A stretch of 61,527 bases of DNA from the NCBI GenBank assembly GCA_021202515.1, contig JAJQCW010000028.1, positions 1 through 61,527 of the forward strand. The letters run 5' to 3'. The notes beneath the pieces were generated by a model. The model worked only from the letters and a program-made list of their open reading frames with translations, had not been told where the DNA came from and ran no database searches. Position numbers and translations under genes: made by a program. The first letter of the stretch is position 1; the number at the start of each line of letters is the position of its first letter. Positions 1 to 6,805 of the stretch are shown piece by piece. Source of the stretch: Clostridiales bacterium (lineage in GTDB: Bacteria; Bacillota; Clostridia; Oscillospirales; Oscillospiraceae).

Positions 1-228
1 TCTACATTATAACATATTTTGAGAGAAAGAACGGAATAAATCAGAGGTTCCCTAACAAAGGGCAAGTTGTACCTGCTCGCTCTGGCCTTTGATTTGAAAA
101 AGCTGTGGATGAAACGGGAACACGGCAGGCTGAAAACCCGTGTGTCTCAAAAAATGACCGCTTAGCGAGAGAAAATAGAATCTTTTCCATAAAGGTGCTG
201 CTTTTTTGGACAGTGCCAGAGTTGCTAT

Positions 229-270
229 GCCTAAAATCTGCCACTAGAGCAAATTTTAGGCTGTTTTTTT
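229..270 (+). terminator. Rho-independent terminator of a transcript entering from the left
   Basis: The arms GCCTAAAAT (229-237) and ATTTTAGGC (253-261) form a 9-bp stem followed by a run of seven T (264-270). It points rightward, so it should end a plus-strand transcript that begins before the window or in the first 230 bases. No convincing protein gene is seen in 1-228. Confidence 0.7.
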
Positions 271-301
271 CTCTTTGCCTTCCAACTGTGCGCAAGAAAA
301 C

Positions 302-336
302 GGGAGCGTTGCAGTTTTTTGTTCTGCAACGCTCCC
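302..336. terminator. Strong hairpin, probable minus-strand terminator
   Basis: Perfect 13-bp arms at 302-314 and 324-336 enclose a 9-base T-rich loop. On the minus strand the stem is followed by GTTTTC, so it may back up the end of the 6S RNA transcript that arrives from the right. On the plus strand no T run follows directly. Confidence 0.5.
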
Positions 337-427
337 ATCTCAAGCAAATCCTCTTTCGTTTTTTCACTGTCTACTTGACAGGGGGCACTTCAAGCTCTAA
401 TTGGATGGTGTTGCCAAAAAGAAAAAA

Positions 428-617
428 GACCCCGCAGCAGCCGTGTGATCCCGCTTAAACCTGCACCAAATGGGCAGGTGGGTCGCGGCCCCATGACTTT
501 ACTGCTACCAGCTTCCAGCTTTTGGCCGGGAGGTCTGCAAACCATCATGGGAATCCTGCGTCCCTTTTGAGAAATGTGGGTTTAAATGAGGGATCATCAC
601 GCACCCCGCAGGGCCTG
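428..617 (-). ncRNA. ssrS: Probable 6S RNA
   Basis: About 190 nt on the minus strand with no reading frame. The ends can pair: GGCCCTGC (615-608) with GCGGGGTC (435-428), then CGTG with CACG, and GTTTAA/TTAAAC with GATCCC/GGGATC further in. This gives a long imperfect rod with an open centre, which is the 6S design, and the length is typical of 6S RNA. A T-rich tract follows the 3' end (427-410). 6S RNA binds RNA polymerase holoenzyme and damps transcription in stationary phase. The identification rests on architecture and on remembered resemblance to clostridial 6S sequences. It lies just downstream of the DUF1292 gene on the same strand. Confidence 0.6.
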
Positions 618-641
618 ATCGGTGATGTTAGATTGTGTGTG

Positions 642-977
642 TTACTCTTCCTCTTCGTCGTCGAAGAAGTTTTCCACGTAGTACTGATAGACCTCCTCGA
701 TCTCCTCGTCGGAGTCCAGGGTGGTCAGCAGTTCCTCGCCGTTTTCGACGATGACGCGCATAAGGATGAGGCCGTAGTCCTCCTCCTCGTCCATAAAGTC
801 CGGTTCCTCGCCGTCGGGCACCGTGGGGAGGAAGGCGATATAACACTGGCCGTTGTATTCAAAGGTGTCGAGATATTCCAGCGTGACCTCTTCCCCGTCC
901 TCGCTGGTCAGGGAGTAGAAGGTGGGGCCAAAATTTTCTTCCGTCTCGCTGACGTCGTTCTTAGGCATGTCGCTCAT
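642..977 (-). CDS. DUF1292 family acidic protein (YrzB-like)
   Basis: A 111-residue, very acidic protein that ends in a run of Asp and Glu. It has the DUF1292 pattern: a short beta-rich domain (roughly residues 18-55, containing EVTLEYLDTFEYNGQCYIAF) followed by an acidic helical segment ending EEVYQYYVENFFDD. Family members are conserved in Firmicutes, often near alaS, yqgF (ruvX) and a fur-type gene, and their function is unknown. I chose ATG 977; a GTG at 998 would add seven residues, but the AAAGG at about 990 fits the ATG better. The stop lies about 25 bases upstream of the likely 6S RNA start, on the same strand. Confidence 0.8.
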   Translation of the reverse strand: MSDMPKNDVSETEENFGPTFYSLTSEDGEEVTLEYLDTFEYNGQCYIAFLPTVPDGEEPDFMDEEEDYGLILMRVIVENGEELLTTLDSDEEIEEVYQYYVENFFDDEEEE

Positions 978-1090
978 CGGGTTCACCAGCCTTTCCACCA
1001 GTATTGTAACCGAAAGTCAGGCAAATTGCAAGAGCAATTTCATGGCAGATGGTGGCAGCTCTTTTCTCCCCGGCCTTTCTATCTTTTTCG

Positions 1091-1119
1091 TTGCGTGGCA
1101 ATTCTTTCTATGATATAAT
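1091..1119 (+). promoter_or_regulatory. Sigma-A-type promoter for the MBOAT-DHHW operon
   Basis: A -35 TTGCGT (1091-1096) and a -10 TATAAT (1114-1119) are separated by exactly 17 bp, 60 bases upstream of the GTG start at 1179. The perfect -10 makes this a credible vegetative promoter. Confidence 0.65.
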
Positions 1120-1178
1120 ACAAAAGAATGACAAAAAGGTGATTTTGGGGCGAACTGCGTCCAGGGAGGGAGAAAGCC

Positions 1179-2624
1179 GTGGTATTTTCCAGCCTGCTGT
1201 TTTTATATGCGTTTTTTCCGCTGAATATGCTGGCCTACCGCATTGCGCCGGACATCAAGGCCAAGAACTGGGTCATGCTGGTGTTCTCCCTGGTGTTTTA
1301 CGCCTGGGCGGGGCCGGTGTATGTGCTGCTGCTGGTGGGCATGACCTACGCGGACTACATCGCCGCCCTGTGGATCGACGCGGCCAAGCGGAAAAGCACC
1401 CGCAAAAAAATGCTCTTCCGGGGCTGCGCCATCAACCTGGGGCTGCTGTGTGTCTTCAAGTACCTGACGTTTCTCCTGCAAAACTTCCATAGCTGGTGGG
1501 GGTTCCCCTGGGTGCCCCAAATCGCCCTCCCCATCGGCATCTCCTTCTACACCTTCCAGCTCATCAGCTACATGGTGGACGTGTACCGGGAGCAGGTCCC
1601 GGCGCAGAAGGACTTTAAGGTGCTGCTGCTCTACGTCTCCCTGTTCCACCAGTGCATCGCCGGCCCCATCGTCCGGTATGAGACCATCGAGCAGGAGCTG
1701 ACCGGGCGCAAGTTCCGCCGGTCGGACATGGCGGGAGGCATCCGCCGCTTCACCGTGGGCCTGGCGAAAAAGGCGCTGCTGTCCAACTACTGCGGCTCGC
1801 TGGCGGACACCTTTCTGGTTTCCACCTCCGCCGAGGGCCAGTTGGCGACTGTCGCCGCCCGCCCCGCCCTGTCCATCTGGCTGGGGGTGCTGTGTTACAC
1901 CCTGCAAATCTATCTGGACTTCTCCGCCTATTCCGACATGGCCATCGGCATGGGCCAGATGATCGGGTTCCACTACGACGAGAACTTCAATTACCCCTAC
2001 TGCGCCCGCTCCATCCGGGACTTCTGGCGGCGGTGGCACATCTCCCTTAGCTCCTTTTTCCGGGATTATGTCTACATCCCCCTGGGGGGCAGCCGCCGCA
2101 GCGTTCCCCGGGTCATCCTGAACCTGCTGGTGGTCTGGGCGCTGACCGGCCTGTGGCACGGGGCAAGCTGGAACTATGTGTTCTGGGGGCTGTACTACTT
2201 CGTGTTCCTGGTGCTGGAGCGGTACGTCCTCCGGGGGCTGCCGGAGAAAATGCCCCACTGGTTGAACCGGGTGTACGTGCTGGGCATCGTGGGCGTGGGC
2301 TGGCTGCTGTTCCGCTGTGAGGACATCAACGTCTTTTGGGCGGCGCTGCGGGGCCTCATCGGGCTGAACGGCAACGGCTTCACCAACTACGAGACCAACC
2401 TGACCCTTCGCAGCAACCTGTTCTTCCTCATCGTGGCGGCGGTGGGCTGCACGCCCTTTGTGGTGAACCAGGGCAAAAAGCTGGCGGCCCGTGCGGAGCG
2501 GAAAAAGGGCTGGATGTGGCTGTACCAGTGCATCCAAATGCTCTCTCCCATCCTGCTGACCCTGCTCTCCACCGCCGCCCTGGTGGGCGACAGCTACAAC
2601 CCCTTCCTGTACTTCCGCTTCTGA
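1179..2624 (+). CDS. MBOAT family membrane O-acyltransferase (AlgI/DltB-like)
   Basis: A 481-residue polytopic membrane protein of the membrane-bound O-acyltransferase family. It has the family hallmarks: RDFWRRWHISLSSFFRDY with His287, and GLWHGASWNYVFWG with His327, the expected catalytic histidine. AlgI-type members move acyl groups, usually acetyl, across the membrane for transfer to an extracellular polysaccharide or peptidoglycan. Translation starts at GTG 1179 behind GGGAGGGAG. The next gene, 19 bases downstream, is the usual extracytoplasmic partner (DHHW/AlgX-like), so the two should act as a pair, like AlgI with AlgJ/AlgX or PatA with PatB. The polymer acceptor cannot be read from the sequence. 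Confidence 0.92.
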   Translation: MVFSSLLFLYAFFPLNMLAYRIAPDIKAKNWVMLVFSLVFYAWAGPVYVLLLVGMTYADYIAALWIDAAKRKSTRKKMLFRGCAINLGLLCVFKYLTFLLQNFHSWWGFPWVPQIALPIGISFYTFQLISYMVDVYREQVPAQKDFKVLLLYVSLFHQCIAGPIVRYETIEQELTGRKFRRSDMAGGIRRFTVGLAKKALLSNYCGSLADTFLVSTSAEGQLATVAARPALSIWLGVLCYTLQIYLDFSAYSDMAIGMGQMIGFHYDENFNYPYCARSIRDFWRRWHISLSSFFRDYVYIPLGGSRRSVPRVILNLLVVWALTGLWHGASWNYVFWGLYYFVFLVLERYVLRGLPEKMPHWLNRVYVLGIVGVGWLLFRCEDINVFWAALRGLIGLNGNGFTNYETNLTLRSNLFFLIVAAVGCTPFVVNQGKKLAARAERKKGWMWLYQCIQMLSPILLTLLSTAALVGDSYNPFLYFRF

Positions 2625-2643
2625 CCGAAAGGAGGCGCGGCAG

Positions 2644-4254
2644 ATGAAACAAAACAAACGCAAAAATCGGCTCCGCCTGCCCATGCCGGCCTTCGTGCGA
2701 AAGCTGGAGGACAAGGTGCTGGACTTCCTGGACTGGATCGCCCCGGTGGTGGACTGGGTGGGGGACCAGGCGGAGCGGTACAAGGCCGCCTCCGACGCAG
2801 TTCCGCCTCCCAGTAAGCACTGGGTCAAACGGCGCAAAGTCAGCGCCGAGCGGCTGACCGTCACCCTGTTTCTGCTGTTCCTGACGGTGATGACGGTGCT
2901 GGCCCTGTACCTGCCCATCCGGCCCACCTGGTCAAACCTGGAGAACCGCACCCTGACGGAGTTCCCTACCCCCACGGTGGTGCGGGTGCTGAATGGGTCT
3001 TTCTTTGACGACATCAACACATGGTTTGCCGACACCTTCCCCCTGCGGGAGCGATTTTTGGCCGCCCAGAACACGATGGAGTCTTTCTACGGCCTCCAGA
3101 GCCACAAGGTGGTGGGGGACGTGGCCGAGGGGGACGAGATCCCCGAAACGGCTAAGACCGACGACGACACCTCCCAAAGCGATGACACAGAGGAAACCGT
3201 AGAACCTGCCGCCGACGCCTCCGCCGCAGCGGAGGAAGTGGAGACGGCGGACGCCTCCTCCAGCGTGGCGGTGGAACAGCCGGTGGAGGAAGAAGAACCG
3301 GCGGAGGACGAGCCAGTGACGGAGGACGACGACCTCACCGACGACATACAAACCTTGGGGGCGCTGCTGGTCATCAGGGACGCCGCCTATGAGTACTATA
3401 ACTTCGTCCAGGATACAGCGGACGACTACATCGACCTGGTCAACCGGGCGGCGGAGCTGCTGGAGGGACAGTCCACCGTCTACGACTTGGTGGTCCCCAA
3501 CAGCATGGACATCTGCGTTTCGGAGAAAATTCGCAAGAGCATCAACACCTCCGACCAGCAGGCCGCGCTGAATTACCTCTACTCCAGCATGTCCAGCCAG
3601 GTACAGACGGTCAACGTCTATGACCTGCTCAGCGAGCACCAGGCGGAGGGCGAATACCTCTACTTCCGCACCGACCACCACTGGACGGCGCTGGGCGCCT
3701 ACTACGCCTATACCGCATTCGCGGAGGCGGCGGGGAAGGAGGCTGCCTCCCTGGACGATTACCAGGCGTACACCTTCGAGGGCTTCACCGGCAGCTTCTA
3801 CCGGGAGACGGAATCTGCCGCCATGCTCTCCAACCCGGATACCGTTTACGCCTACGGCCCCACCTCCACCAACACTGTCCTCATCACCCAAGACGACGGC
3901 AGCCAGATCTCCCACACTTTGATCGGCGACGGGGATTCCCTCTCCGCCGTGGACAAATACCTGACCTTCCTCGGCGGCGACCACCCCCTCACCGTCATCG
4001 AGAACCCGGACATCACCGACGGCAGCGCCGTCATGATTATCAAGGAGTCCTACGGCAACTGCTTCGCTCCCTTCCTGGTGGAGAACTACCAATATGTCTA
4101 CGTGGTGGATTACCGGTACATCGCCGACGTGGACAGCCGGACGCTGCCGGAGCTGGCAGAGGACTACGATGTGGACGACGTGATTTTTGTCCACAGCATC
4201 AGCGCCACCCGGGACAGCTCCTCCGTCAAAAAGATGGCATCCTTTGTGGGGTGA
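2644..4254 (+). CDS. DHHW/AlgX-like extracytoplasmic O-acetyltransferase partner
   Basis: A 536-residue protein with a 70-residue basic N-terminal cytoplasmic segment, one membrane anchor (about 71-92) and an outside domain. The domain carries the DHHW signature (D344-H345-H346-W347 in TDHHWTALG) and a nucleophile-type serine in KESYG (Ser469), as in SGNH-like AlgJ/AlgX proteins that complete sugar O-acetylation. Unusual is an acidic, Ala/Asp/Glu/Thr-rich insert (about 165-235) between anchor and catalytic domain, probably a disordered spacer through the cell wall. It is co-transcribed with the MBOAT gene upstream, with RBS AAAGGAGG. Pair function is well supported; the acceptor polymer is unknown. 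Confidence 0.88.
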   Translation: MKQNKRKNRLRLPMPAFVRKLEDKVLDFLDWIAPVVDWVGDQAERYKAASDAVPPPSKHWVKRRKVSAERLTVTLFLLFLTVMTVLALYLPIRPTWSNLENRTLTEFPTPTVVRVLNGSFFDDINTWFADTFPLRERFLAAQNTMESFYGLQSHKVVGDVAEGDEIPETAKTDDDTSQSDDTEETVEPAADASAAAEEVETADASSSVAVEQPVEEEEPAEDEPVTEDDDLTDDIQTLGALLVIRDAAYEYYNFVQDTADDYIDLVNRAAELLEGQSTVYDLVVPNSMDICVSEKIRKSINTSDQQAALNYLYSSMSSQVQTVNVYDLLSEHQAEGEYLYFRTDHHWTALGAYYAYTAFAEAAGKEAASLDDYQAYTFEGFTGSFYRETESAAMLSNPDTVYAYGPTSTNTVLITQDDGSQISHTLIGDGDSLSAVDKYLTFLGGDHPLTVIENPDITDGSAVMIIKESYGNCFAPFLVENYQYVYVVDYRYIADVDSRTLPELAEDYDVDDVIFVHSISATRDSSSVKKMASFVG

Positions 4255-4308
4255 ACGGCAACAAGGGCTTTGCTGCCCCGTGCCTCCGGCGAATGGTTTT
4301 TCAAGGAC

Positions 4309-4345
4309 CTAAAAAGTCTGCCCCGCGCAAGGCTGGGGCAGACTT
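4309..4345 (-). terminator. Terminator of the trmO transcription unit (may be bidirectional)
   Basis: Perfect 11-bp arms AAGTCTGCCCC (4314-4324) and GGGGCAGACTT (4335-4345). On the minus strand the stem runs into TTTTT (4313-4309), 13 bases after the trmO stop. It lies between convergent genes, so it may also slow transcripts from the DHHW gene. Confidence 0.75.
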
Positions 4346-4357
4346 CTGTGTTATGTG

Positions 4358-5050
4358 TCAATTGTTCAGCGGTGTGATTTCCCGCACCGTCAGCACCCCA
4401 TCCGCCACGGTGAAGCGCACGTTCAGCCCGGCGAAGCCCAGCCCATAGACCCGCTCCGGGTCCCGCTGGTAGGAGGGGCGGGGGTCCTGGGCCAACACGC
4501 CGGTCAGTGCGGCCCGGCGCTCCGGCGGCACCTGCTCTAGCAGGGCTTGGGGAAACACCACCTCCAGCTCCTGGGGGCGCTGGTTGCCGGTGAAGCCCCC
4601 CACCGCGTTCGGGTGGCTGTCGGCGTAGGGGATGTAGGGCTTGATGTCGAAGATGGGGGTGCCGTCCATCAAGTCTGCCCCCGCCACGTGCAGCACCGGC
4701 CCCAGGGTCGGGTCCAGCTCCACCCGCTCCAGCCGGACGGAGGACAGGCCGATGGCGTTTGGCCGGTAGGGGGAACGGGTGGCGAACACCCCCATCCGGG
4801 CGTTGCCCCCCAGCCGGGGCGGGCGCACCGTGGGGGACCAGTCCTCCCGGACGGCCTGGGAGAACTGCCAAATGAGCCAGATGTGGGAGAACCCTTCCAG
4901 CCCTCGCACCGCCTCCGCCACCCGGTACTCCGGCTCAAAGACGACAGTGGCCTGTAGCTCCTCCACCAGGCCGCTCTGCCGGGGGACGCCGAACTTGCTG
5001 GCAAAGTCCGTGTGGATGCGGGCGATGATCTTCATCTCTGCGGTTTCCAT
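4358..5050 (-). CDS. trmO: tRNA (N6-threonylcarbamoyladenosine37-N6)-methyltransferase TrmO/TsaA
   Basis: A 230-residue protein of the TsaA/YaeB family, which uses S-adenosylmethionine to methylate t6A at position 37 of certain tRNAs. The family signature SPYRPNAIGLSSVRLERV is intact, followed by GADLMDGTPIFDIKPYIPYAD with its conserved Asp residues. The C-terminal part (about 160-230) matches the usual extra domain. I chose ATG 5050, which overlaps the truA stop by one base (TGATG), so translation is probably coupled. It is the last gene of a minus-strand group with truA, both tRNA modification enzymes. Confidence 0.9.
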   Translation of the reverse strand: METAEMKIIARIHTDFASKFGVPRQSGLVEELQATVVFEPEYRVAEAVRGLEGFSHIWLIWQFSQAVREDWSPTVRPPRLGGNARMGVFATRSPYRPNAIGLSSVRLERVELDPTLGPVLHVAGADLMDGTPIFDIKPYIPYADSHPNAVGGFTGNQRPQELEVVFPQALLEQVPPERRAALTGVLAQDPRPSYQRDPERVYGLGFAGLNVRFTVADGVLTVREITPLNN

Positions 5051-5784
5051 CAGTAATCCACCTTCACGAGACACAGACCCTCCGGCGGAGCGGTGGGACC
5101 TGCCAGCCGCCGGTCTTTGGCCTCCAAAATGTCCGCCATCTGCTCTGGGGCCATGCGGCCATACCCTACCTCCAGCAGCGTCCCCACCAAAATCCGCACC
5201 ATGTTTTGCAAAAAGCCGGTGCCGTGGACGTTGAAGTAGAGATAGCCCCCCTTGCGGACGATCTCAATGGTATCCACCGTGCGAACGGTGGATTTTTTCA
5301 TTTTGGGGTTGCCGCAGAAGCTGCGAAAGTCGTGCTCCCCCTGGAGGATGGCTGCCGCCCTGCGCATAGCCTCCACGTCGGGAGCGGCGTCCAGCCGGGT
5401 CACATAGCGCCGGTTGAACACCGGTTTGACCGGCCCATCGAAGCAGGTGTAGCAGTAGGTCTTGCCCGCCGCCTTATAACGGGCGTGGAACCGGGGCGCG
5501 GCCTCCCGCACCTCCTTCACGGCGATGTCGTCGGGGAGATAACGGTTCAGGTAATCCCGGATCTCCTCCGGGCTGCGTTCGGTCTCCGCCTGGAAGCTGG
5601 CCACCATCCCCCTGGCGTGAACGCCCGCATCGGTGCGTCCCGCGCCGATGACCTCTACTTGCGCACCGCACATCCGCTCTAAAACGGCCTCCAGCTTGCC
5701 CTGAATGGTGTCCCGTCCTGGCTGATGCTCCCATCCGTAATAGCGGGTACCGTCGTACATCAGGGTCATTTTGTAATTTTTCAC
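5050..5784 (-). CDS. truA: tRNA pseudouridine(38-40) synthase TruA
   Basis: A 244-residue enzyme that converts uridines 38-40 of the tRNA anticodon stem to pseudouridine. The catalytic aspartate is Asp52 in GAGRTDAGVHARG, and FRSFCGNPKMKKSTVRT and GTGFLQNMVRILVGTLLEVG are typical TruA motifs. Its length is normal for bacteria. The stop overlaps the start of trmO by one base. About 80 bases separate it from the metallo-hydrolase gene upstream. Confidence 0.96.
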   Translation of the reverse strand: MKNYKMTLMYDGTRYYGWEHQPGRDTIQGKLEAVLERMCGAQVEVIGAGRTDAGVHARGMVASFQAETERSPEEIRDYLNRYLPDDIAVKEVREAAPRFHARYKAAGKTYCYTCFDGPVKPVFNRRYVTRLDAAPDVEAMRRAAAILQGEHDFRSFCGNPKMKKSTVRTVDTIEIVRKGGYLYFNVHGTGFLQNMVRILVGTLLEVGYGRMAPEQMADILEAKDRRLAGPTAPPEGLCLVKVDY

Positions 5785-5862
5785 GTTCTATCTCCCCTTT
5801 GCAGCGGGTTTTCTTTTGCCGGAAGTATAGCACAAAAGCCTCCGTTGGGCAAGTGACGCATC

Positions 5863-6723
5863 TCACACCACAAACCGCAGCCCCGTGGTCAGGGTGTGGA
5901 CCCGCTCGCCTAGTCCCTGCCGCAGCAGTTCCAGCCCCGGCGCGCCGGTGCAGTGGCCGGTGTAGATGTGCCGGACGTTCTCCCGGAGGAACGCGCCGCA
6001 GAGGTCGTCCATCTCCGTCCGGCTTAGGGCGCAGCTCTCCCGGCCAGCCTTTTTGCCTTTCAGGTGCAGACCGCCGATGTAGGCGTATACCGGCTTGCCC
6101 AGGGCCGCTCTTGCCTCCCGGAGGATGTTGGCCGCGCCGCCGTGGGAACAACTGTTGAAGAGGACAAGGCCCAGCGCCGTATCTAAAACAAGGCTCTGTT
6201 CGTGGGAGAAGTCATCGGGCAGCAGTTCCCCGTTTGCTTGCCGGTACAATTTGTTTTTCGCGCCGAGCTGAGCCAGATTTGCCGTGCTGTGGGGCACCAG
6301 ATACACGCCGGGGAGGATTTCAGTCGTGTTCTCCACCGGCAGGAACCGTTCCCGCTGCTCCGCCACCGCCGGAGGGATGCCGATGTCATGGACCCTGCCG
6401 CCGCTGCCGGAGAGGTACGGCTCGAACGCCGACTTTTGGGCATAGACCTGCGCCACCGGGTCCCGGCGCAGCAGCGCTTCGAAGCCTCCGGCGTGGTCGT
6501 AATGGCCGTGGGAGAGGACACAGGCGTCCAGCCCGGTGAGGGAGATGCCCAGGGCGTCGGCGTTTTCCAGAAACGCGTCGGTTTGCCCCGCGTCCAGCAG
6601 GATGCGCCGCCCCCGCCACTCCACAAGGAGGCTCAGGCCGTGTTCGCAGCGCAGCGCGCCGTCTGTGGTGTTCTCTACCAGCACCGTCACGGTGACGGGG
6701 TCGGGGATGGGGGTGTTGTGCAT
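5863..6723 (-). CDS. Metallo-beta-lactamase-fold hydrolase (COG1237-like)
   Basis: A 286-residue metallo-beta-lactamase-fold protein. The metal-binding motif is LSHGHYDHAGG, with a later histidine in FNSCSHGGAAN and YTGHCTG near the end. The order and spacing resemble the COG1237 group, named for an archaeal dihydropterin-aminobenzene phosphate synthase, although the bacterial members are mostly uncharacterised metal-dependent hydrolases. I chose ATG 6723 behind AAAGGCGG, dropping ten weak upstream residues. It follows pheT on the same strand but a strong terminator lies between, so it probably has its own promoter. The substrate is unknown. Confidence 0.8.
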   Translation of the reverse strand: MHNTPIPDPVTVTVLVENTTDGALRCEHGLSLLVEWRGRRILLDAGQTDAFLENADALGISLTGLDACVLSHGHYDHAGGFEALLRRDPVAQVYAQKSAFEPYLSGSGGRVHDIGIPPAVAEQRERFLPVENTTEILPGVYLVPHSTANLAQLGAKNKLYRQANGELLPDDFSHEQSLVLDTALGLVLFNSCSHGGAANILREARAALGKPVYAYIGGLHLKGKKAGRESCALSRTEMDDLCGAFLRENVRHIYTGHCTGAPGLELLRQGLGERVHTLTTGLRFVV

Positions 6724-6754
6724 GGGGGCACCGCCTTTCTTGGGGAAAACCAAC

Positions 6755-6787
6755 CTTCCCCCGGCGCAGTTGCCACGCCGGGGGAAG
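6755..6787 (-). terminator. Terminator of the pheST operon
   Basis: Perfect 12-bp GC-rich arms at 6755-6766 and 6776-6787, read on the minus strand 18 bases after the pheT stop and followed by GTTGGTTTTCC. A strong stem with a modest T run. Confidence 0.7.
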
Positions 6788-6805
6788 AAAAGTGAACTAT
6801 TTGAT

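Noticed and set aside
41-458. Overlapping open frames of about 110 residues on both strands
   Set aside because: The translations lack any family feature, contain the two terminator hairpins, and neither has a convincing ribosome site. The region is better explained by terminators and the 3' edge of the 6S RNA.
1203-3074. A 623-residue open frame antisense to the MBOAT and DHHW genes
   Set aside because: Its translation is rich in Gln, His, Val and Arg, the pattern of high-GC antisense frames; the plus-strand genes have clear families. The same applies to long antisense frames opposite ptsI, smc, leuS and topA.
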